A DNA stretch of 64,000 bases from Gibbula magus (lineage: Eukaryota > Mollusca > Gastropoda > Trochida > Trochidae), in assembly GCA_936450465.1 (NCBI GenBank), contig OW388302.1, positions 54,812,959-54,876,958 of the forward strand. The letters are read 5' to 3'. Within the stretch, counting starts at the first letter, position 1, and each line of letters begins with the position of its first letter. Below the pieces are notes generated by a model. The model was not told the origin of the DNA. It made no database searches and was given only the letters and a program-made list of their open reading frames with translations. Below, piece after piece: positions 46,574 through 57,906 of this stretch. A program made the translations under genes and the position numbers.

Positions 46574-47935
46574 GTCATGACGTCACTCTATTGTGTTATC
46601 AGTTGATTATTATTTAGGAATCTACTGGTCATTGACTGTCCCAGTCAGGAGGGGTGTTAGGTTTAGACATTTTCAGTAATGGTACATTTTTCGAGACTGA
46701 TGTATTTTGTCTTGACGTATAGGATAGAATCTCAAACTGTCTAGACAACTATAGACAAATTAATTTGTGTAATGCATGAACCTGGAATCGAAAATGCAAC
46801 CCTTCACTTGGTAGTCAGCGCTTCTAACCACGAGGCCACAAGTCGCTGTTAGAAACCTTAGGATTGTTTGTGGGTAAGAATCCCGCGTTCTATTCAATGC
46901 ACGGAAGTCATGAAAAGGCAAATTTTTAGCTGTCAATCACATCGCTTCGCGTGAAAGTTTTGCGCTGCACGTGCGTGGAAGAATCCATTTCATGAGGGTC
47001 GCAGCTACTTGTACCATATCCGATGAATGAGCACCGAAATTTGCAAAATAATTGATTTTGGTGTCCCATAATTGAAATTTATTGTTTCAAATGAAAAATG
47101 ATCACATATGCATGTTTCGTGACATCATACATGGATTAAGATGGAGAATGCATTCGGAGCAGTGGATTCGTTAAAAATAATCAACTCGACCCTTCGGGGC
47201 TCGTTGATTATTTTTAACGAATCCACAGCTCCTCATGCATTCTCCATTACTTAATCCATGGTCATGACGTCACTCTATTGTGTTATCAGTTGATTATTAT
47301 TTAGGAATCTACTGGTCATTGACTGTCCCAGTCAGGAGGGGTGTTAGGTTTAGACATTTTCAGTAATGGTACATTTTTCGAGACTGATGTATTTTGTCTT
47401 GACGTATAGGATAGAATCTCAAACTGTCTAGACAACTATAGACAAATTAATTTGTGTAATGCATGAACCTGGAATCGAAAATGCAACCCTTCACTTGGTA
47501 GTCAGCGCTTCTAACCACGAGGCCACAAGTCGCTGTTAGAAACCTTAGGATTGTTTGTGGGTAAGAATCCCGCGTTCTATTCAATGCACGGAAGTCATGA
47601 AAAGGCAAATTTTTAGCTGTCAATCACATCGCTTCGCGTGAAAGTTTTGCGCTGCACGTGCGTGGAAGAATCCATTTCATGAGGGTCGCAGCTACTTGTA
47701 CCATATCCGATGAATGAGCACCGAAATTTGCAAAATAATTGATTTTGGTGTCCCATAATTGAAATTTATTGTTTCAAATGAAAAATGATCACATATGCAT
47801 GTTTCGTGACGTCATACATGGATTAAGGAGCAGTGGATTCGTTAAAAATAATCAACTCGCCCCTTCGGGGCTCGTTGATTATTTTTAACGAATCCACAGC
47901 TCCTCATGCATTCTCCATTACATAGTAATCCGTAG

Positions 47936-49116
47936 TCACTAATCATTATGGACATATCTGTTATTTACTTCTATGGATTTTCTGCACTTTGGAAATTGCA
48001 TTGGCTGTTTGCTTTGACCAATACATTCTAAGCTCATGTTTGACATATAGCAAGCAATACACTACCAATTTACCATTTGACACAACAAAACATCAATCAT
48101 GTCACCGTGCTCATGACATCAAAGGATTGTCATTTCGTTAGGCCCCTTCTGACATCCTAGATCACACCCACCTGTCAACACGCCCCCTCTTGCACATTCG
48201 GAACTGTACCGATGTTAAAACGAACAGACGGCCATGGTGAGTTGATCAAATTTCTATAGTTCCATTTCTTTCATTTGAAAATGGGAAAGATACATATTCC
48301 ATGTTTGTTATCGATCTGATTTAAACAGTATTTTATTTCCAAAAAACACGTGAATAAATGTAAGGAAAATGGATCAACATTTTCTCCTAAAAACATTGAT
48401 ACATTTAATGATGAACTGATGCTTTCTTTTCCTAAGATTTTACGTAATAGATAGAGGACGAGTAGCAGTACATTATCGGGATGAATATATTTCAATTGAA
48501 TTGTCAACAGATTTGGGAAACATTCTCTCGAACACAACATGCAAAACATTGACATTTCTCATTTCAGTATGAAAATGTTAGGGTCAGTGACGTCATCAAC
48601 AGCACTGTGAGCAATGACTTTCTTAAATTGTCCGAGGAGCATGTGGCGTACATTTTATATAAAGCGTACGAGTCGTGCAACAGCATAAGCGTCGTGCTTG
48701 AATCACGAACATGCATGATTTAAGCACGTTTTTATTCAGCAACATTGAGCAGTAATACATTTCATTGTCTATAAAGACTGAGTGGTTATTAGAATGAATC
48801 AATTCACACAATGACTTCATCATGGACAGTCCAAAGACAAGTACTCTTTTTATTCAGGAAAGGTAACTACTTTTTTACTCCTTACTTTTTAAAATGTGTA
48901 CTTTTTTACTTCAAAATAATATTCATTAAATTTATTTTTTTTAAATAACCATTTTTTATTTTTTTTTGTATTGCAAATATTTTCCCATCACGTTCAGGTG
49001 TTTGGTGAACTGGATTTGTTAATATGCGAGTTGTATCATCTATTGTTGTATGCTATTGTGCATCCCGTCTATATTGCATATAAATTATTTCAGTTAACTG
49101 CAGCAACGAAATAGTA
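47936..49116. other. No gene recognised
   Basis: AT-rich. Two minus-strand open frames of 94 and 66 codons (48271-48555, 48623-48823) have no recognisable domain and I do not call them genes. Confidence 0.45.
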
Positions 49117-50643
49117 CACTGGCCCAAAAAAGAAACGCATAACAGAAAAATCAGAGTTTATTGTCATGTGTTTACAGCATAATTGCACACTAAATATGGA
49201 ATGTACAACAACCAAATTTTTCACAGCATTAAATGCATGTCTCCTCCACTAAATGCAGTCATTTAATCCTCCTGTGGACGTCTGTGATTGTGACATCACT
49301 GTGACGAAGTCAGTACCGTGTGCTACCACCACGAGCATGGATCACTGCTCTGCATCGCCTGGGCATGGATTGAATGAGTCGTCGAATCTGGCGTTGTGGA
49401 ATTCTTCCCCACTCATCCAGCAGTGCGTGGGTCAGTTCTTGAAGCGTCTGCGGTGGATGTTGTCGACGTCGTACCCGTCTATCCAACAAATCCCACAAAT
49501 GCTCGATTGGGTTCAAGTCTGGAGATTTGGAGGGCCATGGCAGTACATTCACATTGCTGTTGGCAAGATAATCCATGGTAACACGCGCAGTATGCGGTCT
49601 GGCATTGTCCTGTTGAAAAATTTCACGTCTGACGTCAATTGCGGGAAGAAGGTGACGTTGCAGGATTTCGTCTCGATAGCGTACAGCAGTTAAATTTCCT
49701 TGCACGTGAACCAAATTTGTCCTACCATTAAAGGATATGCTTGCCGACATCATTACACTCCCTCCACCGTATGCATCGATTGCACGGATACAGTGTTGAG
49801 CGTAACGTTCATTTCTCCGTCTATAGACCCTCTTCCTACCATCGTGGCGATAGAGCATGAACCGCGACTCATCGCTGAACCAGATTCTTCTCTAATGCAC
49901 TAGAGTCCATGGGCGAACGTTTCTGCTCCATCGCAGACGTGCACGACGATGATGGCGTTGCAAAGATGGCGCTGTATATGGTCGCATAGGACGTATCCCA
50001 TGTTGACGAAGGCGATTGATGATGGTCTGCGCTGATACTCTACGAAGTCCAGGAATGTTGTTGGCTGTGTAGGTGGCACTGACTGTCCTGTTGCGAAGAT
50101 GCATCACCCGGATGTATCGGTCCTGCGCCGGAGTTGTCACCCTTGGCCTGCCGGATCTCGGTCGATCTCTCGTGGAGTTGTGGACTGTGTAGCGGTGCCA
50201 GAGACGAGATATGGTACTCTGAGTAACGTTGAAGTGCCTGGCTACTGCTGACTGACTTTCGCCAGTTTCTAGACGTCCAATGGCCTGGTTTCTGCACTCT
50301 GCATTAAGTCTTGGCATCTTTAGAGTCGTGTATACGGAGCATCTGAGAGTGATTCGCAATGGGACTACCCAGGTTTTATACCCATCGGTATTAAGCCTAA
50401 GTACCCGTATTTGCACGTGCAACATGCTTTAGGATTTTTCTCCATGCACATTTTTTCAGGTTGGATTCAAGCTGCTGCGTTTTGGCGGCAATTCACAAAT
50501 TTTTGTGTCCAAGTGCAAGAAATTGTTGTAAAAACTATAGTCTAACTTTAGCAGTAACTTTTACAAAATTTCAAGCCTTAATTTTAAAAATATCATACTT
50601 TGAAAAACACATTTTCGCTATGCGTTTCTTTTTTGGGCCAGTA
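49117..50643 (-). mobile_element. Tc1-type DNA transposon, nearly complete
   Basis: About 1.53 kb, flanked by TA on both sides. Inverted ends are CACTGGCCCAAAAAAGAAAC on the left and GTTTCTTTTTTGGGCCAGTA on the right. It carries one transposase frame on the minus strand. Length, TA target and ends all fit the Tc1 family. Confidence 0.93.
49310..50317 (-). pseudogene. Tc1 transposase with one nonsense codon
   Basis: Start chosen at MPRLNAECRNQAIGRLETGE (ATG at 50317), giving 335 codons, normal for Tc1. The N-terminal paired-like DNA-binding region has a helix-turn-helix around SQSAVARHFNVTQSTISRLW and an RPRSGRPR hook. The DDE domain is present: WFSDESRF (first Asp), IFQQDNARPHTA (second Asp) and SPDLNPIEHLWDLL (Glu), with DD34E-like spacing. 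The frame is interrupted only by TAG at 49892-49894, where relatives usually have Trp just before RR. No frameshift is seen, so inactivation looks recent. Confidence 0.92.
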
Positions 50644-51544
50644 TACTTAAACTGTCTATGGGAAAGGATGTAACATCGTACTGAACATCGCTCGGACGCT
50701 GTGGGACGACCCTGCAGCTCCACCCTCTAACACTCAAAGAAGGTAATTTTGTATCACTTTCTTCTCAGTTTGTATATGTCGTTCTATGTAACTTCTGAAT
50801 ATTATTTTTATATCGTGGTTGAAAATATATAAAACATTGGTAACATGGTTTGATGCTTGTCATTGTTTCTCTTATTATTGATATAAATGAAATACACTTG
50901 AAAAATCCCAATTGACCTCACATTACTTGATTATTTAATGCTTTTCTTTTTCTTTTAGGAAAGTCAAGCTCCTTAGCATAGAAACCCCGATCGACGAAAG
51001 CGTTTATTTCCTTTCGGAAAGGGAACAAACTAGATCATTTGTCAATGTAATAAGTGTTTAATTGTGTATTATCCACATAAATAAAACAATCAGTTGACAT
51101 TGTTAGTAGTTTTTTTTATGGAAGTTGTGAACCAGTTTTATGAGCATGATACCCGAACGCAACCAGACTACCGTACATCTATTGGGATATAAATGTACTC
51201 CACGTGACCATTATACAATCATCTAGACAATTATACAATCTAGAGCACAGTCAAATGCTTTCGTCCAATCATATGATTGTTCCATTTTGTAAATTACCTA
51301 ATCTTAATCTGATTGAAGATGAATACTTGTTCTTCTTTTACTGTCAAGGCTACCTAGACTAAGTACAATTCTTGGTAAATATTGAATAAATATGAAATAT
51401 CCCATATCACAATACAGTTTTCTAAACCTAATATCCTCAATGTAAATGTGATAAATACGTTTTGCCTCCTTTTATATCATGCTTGGAAAATGAGAAAGTC
51501 TGATTTTTCAGTAAAGCTGTATCTATAAATGTATATTATTTAAA
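50644..51544. other. No gene recognised
   Basis: AT-rich interval between the Tc1 element and the DIRS element. Nothing identifiable. Confidence 0.5.
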
Positions 51545-51739
51545 TACCTATCTGTTGACTAGACCTACTTTGCCTTACCTCCTAAGGGTAATGCTATTTC
51601 AACCTTAATACAGACGAACTTGAAGAGTGGAGAAGGGGTGCGTAAAATCCCTTATCCAAGGGCCGGTAAGTCTAGATGGTCTCGTGACGTCACTACCTGT
51701 TCATATCACTCTCCTAAAAGTTGCAGAGCAAGGCAGACG

Positions 51740-53117
51740 TGTTTTGTTCTGTGACTGGGGTTTTAGCGGCTTGTGTTGCTAACTTGCTATTTTTCTCTTG
51801 TTAGTTCAAGAGATATCCTCAACTTTGTTCTTCGATAGTGCAGGTTGTGTTTGCAATCTGTTTTCAAGTAGGTGTTAGTTTTCAAGGGGCCTTGTTGACA
51901 TGTGCTAGCTAGCGACCACCCGGAGTAGGTGGATTGCATGCGCCGCACGTGCAGCTCGTGATTCTTTGTTTTCTCTCACCTGACTGTTGGGTGTTTTACT
52001 TGCGTAGGGTAAAGGAGCAGTGGTATCTCTCCTACGCGGGTGACTCGCTTCGCTTGTCATCCGCTTTCGCTTGTCATTCGCCATTCGTTCCGAGTGCTGA
52101 CTGTTAGATGTTTGTCTTGCGTATGGTAGAGGAGTAGTGGCATCTCTCCTAATCGTTTGACTTGCTTCGCTGGCCATTCGCTTTCGCTTGTCACGCGCTT
52201 TTCGGTCTGTACTCTAGTGCTAACTGTGGGTTGTTGACTTGCGTACGGTAAAGGAGCTAGTGGAATCACTCCTAATTCGCTTGTCATACGCCTGTCGGTC
52301 GTACTCTAGTGCTAACTGTTAGGTGTTTGTCTTGCGTATGGTAGAGGAGTAGTGGTATCTCTCCTATTTCGTTTGGCTTGCTTCGTTTGTCATTCGCTTT
52401 CGCTTGTCATACGCTTATCGGTCTGTACTTTAGGGAACTGTGGGTTTGACTTGCGTAGGGTAAAGGAGCAGTGGAATCTCTCCTACGCGGTTGGCTTGCT
52501 TCGCTTGTCATTCGCTTGTCGCTTGTCATACGCCTGCGGTCCGTACTCAAGTGCTTCGCGTCTCGCTTGGCTTCTCGCCTCGCCTGTCACTGGCTTCGCT
52601 AGTTGTTCGCCTTAGGTGAGTCACTAGCTTGGTTAAGGAGCAGTGGATACACTCCTCGTCAATGACACGCGTTGCCCGTTGCTAGCTTTCGCCTACCATT
52701 CGCCTTTGGCTTCGCCTTAGGTCGATTCTACGCGACTCATCCTTAGGGTGATTCGCTTTGGTTCAAGTGACTCGCTACGCCAGTCACTTAAGGTTTGGTT
52801 CACGCACGAATGTTATGTGAATAAAGATTGAATTATCTTGTAAGTGTTTAGCCTAGTTTTTGGTTTGGCTTGTTCGTCTTTGTTTACCTTGGCGGGTGGT
52901 TACTTGATTTTGACTTTTTGCTCTTCGAGTTCAGAGTTTTTGTTTCAACTCTCTTGATTGCATATCGTCAGAGTTGTTGTGCTTTTGCTCCGCCGTTTGG
53001 GTGTTTCACGTGTGTGACTCACCTCGTCTACGCTACTCGTGTTTGTGCTACGCCGTATAGGTGACTCGACTGTCTCTACCTTCGCTTACGTTACGCGTTT
53101 TATCGTTATCGTTCGCC
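51740..53117 (+). repeat. DIRS leader with degenerate roughly 100-bp repeats
   Basis: Several loose copies of a motif such as GGTAAAGGAGCAGTGG followed by ATCTCTCCTACGCG and CGCTTGTCATTCGCTT. The region contains no conserved ORF before the gag start, and could be an untranslated leader. Confidence 0.6.
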
Positions 53118-54785
53118 ATGTACTCCGCCTTCTGCACGAACTGCGGAGGCAGGAAGTCCGCCTCTAAGGATCCGCACTTGTTATGTAGAAAGTGCAAGGA
53201 CCTTTGCGAAGAGGATTACTGTTGCGACGAGTGCGCTCCTCTCTCCGAATCGGAGTTCCACGCGTACGTTTCCGCCATACGCAAGTCGGTGGCCGATAGG
53301 GCTGCATCTCAGAAGCGTACGTCGTCAGCTCAACGTAGGGAGACGTCTCCTATTCGTCATCCGTCTCCGGTGGAGGATGTAGATATTGTCCTCACGGAAC
53401 GGGCGGATGAATTCGACAGGGAATCGGACCTGTCCGAACCCGCTGGGGGGTCGAAGGATTTACGCTCCCCCCCTCCGCCGTCGTGTTCCGGTTCTCGTTC
53501 GCGGACTCACCCGTTGTCCCCTCCTTCGCCGGACAAACGGTTGTCTCCGCTTAGACTTAAGGTGGGCGGACCCACTACGCCCAAGAGCAAGAAGAAGAAG
53601 TCCAAGAAGGCTAGGTTTGACAAGGTCGATCCGTCCCTCCTTCTGGCATCCGTCAAGGATATGGTCTCTTCCTTGCTCGATGCGTGTTTGGGTCCGCGGA
53701 CCTTACCCACTCACACTACGACTACGCAACCGTGTGAGCCCTATGCGGATGACGTACCTCAGGGTGCGCGTTCCTCGTCCGCTAGGGCCTCCGCACCCGC
53801 GACTCCTTCGCGTACCCCTCGTACCCCTCGCACCCCTGCGCGGCGTGTCACGGTGATGTCACCCTTACGTGACTCCTCGCCGGACTCACCGGAACGTGAC
53901 ACCCGCTACGTGGACGTGTCGAACCCTCCGTTCATCAGTATAGAAACGGAGGCGGAGGGTACGGGGTTGTCGGAGGATCCTCCAGTGGTTGACGCAATAG
54001 CTATGCTATCCGAAGTGGCTTCGTTCGCGGACGTTCCACTTAGCCAAGTCAGCGTGACGGGTCCGCGCACGTCGGCGGCCAGGAGGGCTTCCTTTGGCCC
54101 TGATGGCGAGGTACCTCCCGCGCGTCTTGCCCTTCCACCTCATAGGCTCCTGTTGGAGGCCACCGAGGATATGGAGCAAGTCGTATCATCTGCGATGCCC
54201 AATCGTCTGCTTCCGCCTTTGGTGGTGCCGGACAAGCGCAGACGGCGTCATCTTGACAGGGAGGCGCGTTCGGTGTTAGGCTTGGGGAACAACGTGGCTT
54301 TCACATGTCAGGCGATGCTGGCTTGTGCTAAGCAGGCGGGCATGGAGGCGGGGGACCCGGTGTTGTTCAAAGCGTTTGGTGATGTGGCTGCGGACCTTGC
54401 GCAGATCATTATGTCAGTGTCGCGAATTTCATCGAGTATAACAGTGCTTCGCCGAGACAATTTCCTCTACCGGTCAGGTCTCAACCCCGATCATAAGAAC
54501 TTCCTTCGACATGCCCCTGCTCACGCTGAAACTCTGTTTGGTGGTCGTATCCCGGAGGTTTTGAGAGCACGACAGGAGGCCCTACAGCAAGACCTCACTA
54601 ATCGGCTCGTCACGCAGACCAGTTTTCGTCAGGGGCAAGGCCAGGGCAGTGGCCAACCTTCCCCCAAGAAAGCGAAAACGGACTTTCGGCGAGGAGGTCG
54701 TGGCCGTGGATCCACGGGTCAGTCCCCCAAGTCCCCCCGGCCTGGCGCCGGAGATCGTACCCCGCAAAAGAAGTGGAGGAAGTGA
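53118..54785 (+). CDS. DIRS gag-like protein (ORF1)
   Basis: 555 codons plus stop. Start chosen at MYSAFCTNCGGRKSASKDPH because the minus-strand copy starts there too; an in-frame ATG at 53061 would add 19 residues. The N-terminus has CTNC and CRKC pairs and a further CCDEC, probably zinc-binding. A long Ser/Pro/Arg-rich middle follows, then a Lys-rich stretch (KSKKKKSKKARFDK), a conserved block with GLGNNVAFTCQAMLACA and an RG-rich tail (RRGGRGRGSTG) likely to bind nucleic acid. By position it is the structural ORF of a DIRS element. No stops or frameshifts, so this copy looks intact. Confidence 0.85.
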   Translation: MYSAFCTNCGGRKSASKDPHLLCRKCKDLCEEDYCCDECAPLSESEFHAYVSAIRKSVADRAASQKRTSSAQRRETSPIRHPSPVEDVDIVLTERADEFDRESDLSEPAGGSKDLRSPPPPSCSGSRSRTHPLSPPSPDKRLSPLRLKVGGPTTPKSKKKKSKKARFDKVDPSLLLASVKDMVSSLLDACLGPRTLPTHTTTTQPCEPYADDVPQGARSSSARASAPATPSRTPRTPRTPARRVTVMSPLRDSSPDSPERDTRYVDVSNPPFISIETEAEGTGLSEDPPVVDAIAMLSEVASFADVPLSQVSVTGPRTSAARRASFGPDGEVPPARLALPPHRLLLEATEDMEQVVSSAMPNRLLPPLVVPDKRRRRHLDREARSVLGLGNNVAFTCQAMLACAKQAGMEAGDPVLFKAFGDVAADLAQIIMSVSRISSSITVLRRDNFLYRSGLNPDHKNFLRHAPAHAETLFGGRIPEVLRARQEALQQDLTNRLVTQTSFRQGQGQGSGQPSPKKAKTDFRRGGRGRGSTGQSPKSPRPGAGDRTPQKKWRK

Positions 54786-54788
54786 CTC

Positions 54789-56726
54789 GTGGTCACCCCC
54801 TCTGCTCCCTCCTCCACTCGTCCGGGATCGGAGGGCTTGGTGGGGGGTCGGCTCCAAGATTTTGTCAGCAACTGGGTACAGTTAGGGTTAGACCCTTACG
54901 TGTGTCGGATTCTGGGTCAGGGGTTCCGCATTCCCGTCTCGTCTCCGCCGCCCCTCACCTGTACGCCAATGGAGCGTCCCTTAGCAGGGGACCGGCTCAA
55001 ATTGACATTGGAACAGGTGGAGATATTAATCTCCAAACGGGCGGTGCAGGAGGTCCTGACCCCGCATCTAACGCCGGGGTTTTACTCCCCAGTGTTCGTA
55101 ATACCCAAAAGGAACTCGAAAAAATGGCGGCTAATTCACGATTTGAAGGTGTTCAACCGCTCCTTCCTCGTTCGGCCACCATATTTTCGACTCTTGACGC
55201 TTCCCTCAGTGATGCGGTCCTTGGAGCGCTCAGACTGCATTGTGTCTCTCGATCTACAGGATGCGTACCTGCACGTGCCGATTCACTATCGGGACCGCAG
55301 GTACCTCCGCTTCATCCTGGACGGCAGACATTTTCAGTGGTGCGTGCTCCCGTTCGGGATCTCGTCCGCCGCCTGGTTATTCACACGGGTGACTCAGCCC
55401 ATCGTCCAATTCCTTCACCAATGCGATATTCAGTTCCTAATTTACTTGGACAATGGCATCGCTCATGACCGCTCCCCTGTCGTTCTCGAGGCGCAGCTCA
55501 GGTTCACGATGGACCTGTTCCGTCGTCTGGGGTGGCTAGTGAACTTAGAGAAGTCGGACTTGGTTCCGGCAACTCGTCTGAACTTCCTAGGGGCTATCCT
55601 AGACACCCGGCTGTTCCGCGGGTTCGTCACGAGGAAGCGGATGGCTCGTTACGATCGCCTTATGGATCGCGCGCTCGACGCTTCGCTCTCCCTACGTCAG
55701 TGGCAAAGAGTGTTGGGGTTATTAACATCAGCTCAGGACCTGACCCGCAGGGGGAGGTTGTTCCTTCGCCCGTTACAGGTGTTCCTGAATCCCCACATCA
55801 GGGAGACGCGTTGTCGTCACGACATAGTCTTAACCCCAGACCTACATCGGTTCCTAGCTTGGTGGCGGGTAGACGAGAGTGTGTTCGCAGGCGTTCCACT
55901 TCGTCCTCGCCCCCCCTCAGCTCACCTGTTTGTAGACGCCTCCACCCAAGGGTGGGGGGCGCACATGAGTCACGAGCAGGTGGCGGGAGTTTGGTCCCCA
56001 TCAGAGCGGAACCTACACATCAACGTCCTCGAGTTGGACGCAGTACGTCTTGCCATTCAGCACTGGCAGGTCCCCTTGAGGGGCCAGTGCCTGCTAGTAC
56101 ACACGGACAGTTCGGCGGCTGCTTGGTCGATAAACAAGCAGGGGTCCACCAAGGCGCAGTCTCTGCTACGCGTGTCACTCCAGCTCTTCGAGTTGGTGGA
56201 CGAGGTGGAACTGGACATTCGAGCGGTCCACATTCCGGGTGCCAAGAACGTCTTGGCGGACGCGTTGTCACGTCCAGATGCCCCTCCCCCAACAGAGTGG
56301 CAACTGAATCCGGTGGTTTTCAGGGGGTTGTGTCTCCAGTTCGGCACCCCGCTGATAGATCTGTTCGCGACGTGTCTCAACCACCAATTGCCAACCTACA
56401 TCTCCCCAGTGCCAGACCCGCTAGCGATGGGCTTAGACGCGCTCTCGTTAGGGTGGGAGGGGATGGACGCCTATGCTTTTCCGCCGCTGGCCATCCTCTC
56501 CCAAGTTGTAGCCAAGATAGGGGAAACTCGGATTCTTCGTCTCCTGCTGGTCGCCCCTTGGTGGCCAGCCCGGCCGTGGTTCATTCCTCTCCGTCGGCTC
56601 TGTCAGCAGGAACCGTTTCCGATTCAGATACGGAGGGATCTGCTCATCAGCAGGCCAAGCGGAAGGTTACACGAGAACCCTCAGGTGTTCTCCCTTCACG
56701 CTTGGCTTGTATTAAAAGAGGGTTAA
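54789..56726 (+). CDS. DIRS RT/RNase H/methyltransferase-like polyprotein, copy A
   Basis: A 645-codon open frame beginning just after the gag stop. It has no ATG at its start, so it is either expressed by recoding or started internally. RT blocks are FYSPVFVIPKRNSKKWRLIH, DCIVSLDLQDAYLHVPIHYR and the catalytic segment. The catalytic segment reads YLDNG here, whereas copies B, C and the minus-strand copy read YLDDG, so the second active-site Asp is lost. RNase H follows (HLFVDASTQGWGAHMSH, INVLELDAVRLAI, LVHTDSSAAAWSINKQ). The C-terminal part (LIDLFATCLNHQLPTYISPV, YAFPPLAILSQV, LLVAPWWPARPWF) matches the region of DIRS elements usually assigned to a methyltransferase-like domain. Confidence 0.85.
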   Translation: MVTPSAPSSTRPGSEGLVGGRLQDFVSNWVQLGLDPYVCRILGQGFRIPVSSPPPLTCTPMERPLAGDRLKLTLEQVEILISKRAVQEVLTPHLTPGFYSPVFVIPKRNSKKWRLIHDLKVFNRSFLVRPPYFRLLTLPSVMRSLERSDCIVSLDLQDAYLHVPIHYRDRRYLRFILDGRHFQWCVLPFGISSAAWLFTRVTQPIVQFLHQCDIQFLIYLDNGIAHDRSPVVLEAQLRFTMDLFRRLGWLVNLEKSDLVPATRLNFLGAILDTRLFRGFVTRKRMARYDRLMDRALDASLSLRQWQRVLGLLTSAQDLTRRGRLFLRPLQVFLNPHIRETRCRHDIVLTPDLHRFLAWWRVDESVFAGVPLRPRPPSAHLFVDASTQGWGAHMSHEQVAGVWSPSERNLHINVLELDAVRLAIQHWQVPLRGQCLLVHTDSSAAAWSINKQGSTKAQSLLRVSLQLFELVDEVELDIRAVHIPGAKNVLADALSRPDAPPPTEWQLNPVVFRGLCLQFGTPLIDLFATCLNHQLPTYISPVPDPLAMGLDALSLGWEGMDAYAFPPLAILSQVVAKIGETRILRLLLVAPWWPARPWFIPLRRLCQQEPFPIQIRRDLLISRPSGRLHENPQVFSLHAWLVLKEG

Positions 56727-57784
56727 GGAGTAGTGGATACTCTAAGTGCGTCGCCAACGCAATAGCTACCTCGCATAGGAAAACCACTAGGAAGCTCTAT
56801 GATTTCCAGTGGCAGGCCTTCGCCTCTTTCTGTGCTCAGAGGGATTTCATTCCGGCAGAGGCTTCAGTGCCTCAGGTTGCGGAGTACTTGGTGTACCTTC
56901 GCAATACTTGACATCTTAAGGCGTCGTCAATTAACACCAACATGTCGGCCATCCTGTCGGTTCTCAGGAAGAGATCGCCAGGATTGGATGTGTCGGTCCT
57001 CAAGGGCCTAATTAAAACCTTCCGTTCGGTGGACGGCAGGTCCAGGCTTCGCCCACCTGAATGGGACTTAGCCATTGTGCTCAACCACCTGCGCTCCGAT
57101 AGGCATGAACCGCTCTCCGACGTGCCTCTCCTCCCTCTCACCATCAAGGTCATTTTTCTGGTGGCCATGGCCTCTGCAGCGCGGATTTCAGAGATCCATG
57201 CGTTGTAGGCGGACCTGCTACGTTTTGAGGTCAGGGAGGGGGGCTCCGCCTCGCTGGGGTTGGCTCCTGATTTTGTCTGTAAGAACCAGGCAGCGGATGA
57301 AGCGGGACGTTCGTTCTCTATCCCAGCTCTGGGTTCGGACTCAGATGAGGTGGATCTCTCTCTGTGTCCAGTAAGAGCCTTGAGGGTGTACACGCAGCGT
57401 ACCCGCAGGCTGAGGGATGGCAGGCGTCGTCTGTTCTTGCCTCACTCACCCAGGAGCACCAAGGAACTAGACAAGCGAGCGTTGGGGGTGTATCTAAGAT
57501 CGGCGGTAATTGATGCGTACAAGGCCACTGATTTGCCTCCGCCGTCGCGTTCCAATCCTCATGAGATCCGCGCAGTTTCAGCCACGATGGCGTATCACTG
57601 CAACATCGCGGTTTCGGATGTCATGGCAGGGTGTTTTTGGCGTTCATCAGAGGTTTTCGCCAACCATTACCTACGAGATGTCTCCACAGCTGATCTTGAA
57701 GGCATCTCTAGGCTGGGTCCACAGGTCTTCGCGCAGACGAAGGTGGTCCCCCCAACCAGACCAAGAAGGGGTCATCCTTCTTAG
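56594..57784 (+). pseudogene. DIRS tyrosine recombinase, copy A (two in-frame stops)
   Basis: The frame overlaps the end of the RT ORF in another frame. It is read through TGA at 56909-56911 and TAG at 57206-57208 with no frameshift. Catalytic motifs are SAARISEIHAL, HEIRAVSATMAYH and FANHYLRD. The intact minus-strand copy has sense codons at both stop positions. Ends RRGHPS before a TAG. Confidence 0.85.
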
Positions 57785-57867
57785 ACGCTTTTGGGACTTT
57801 TTGTAAATAAACAGGGTTTACATTGCTTACTCTCGTGTCTGTTGGTTTTTTCTTTAACTTCGTTTTG

Positions 57868-57868
<1 letters not shown>

Positions 57869-57898
<30 letters not shown>
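57869..57898. repeat. Poly-C tract at the A/B junction
   Basis: A run of 30 C after CTTCGTTTTGA, followed by TCATAGTCACTCGTCCGGG. It marks the tandem junction. Confidence 0.9.
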
Positions 57899-57900
<2 letters not shown>

Positions 57901-57906
57901 ATAGTC

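Larger units (their letters stand above)
45877..47935. repeat. Three tandem 687-bp units
   Basis: TTAATCCATGGTCATGACGT occurs at 45877, 46564 and 47251, exactly 687 bp apart. Units are nearly identical (for example GGTCGGAGC versus GGTCGCAGC; CAATCGG versus CATTCGG). Each holds a tRNA-like segment and ends in a long hairpin. The third unit has a short deletion before its hairpin. Confidence 0.95.

Noticed and set aside
48271..48823. Two minus-strand frames as small genes
   Set aside because: No domain, signal or splice context supports them in AT-rich sequence.
49253..49693. Plus-strand 146-codon frame
   Set aside because: It is the antisense of the Tc1 transposase.
55532..56911. 459-codon frame overlapping RT (also at 58623-60002)
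   Set aside because: Most of it is the alternative frame of RT/RNase H. Only its last about 105 codons belong to the tyrosine recombinase.
57823..57906. N-terminal extension of the copy B polyprotein through poly-Pro
   Set aside because: It is translation of 3'UTR and poly-C junction sequence, not present in copy A.
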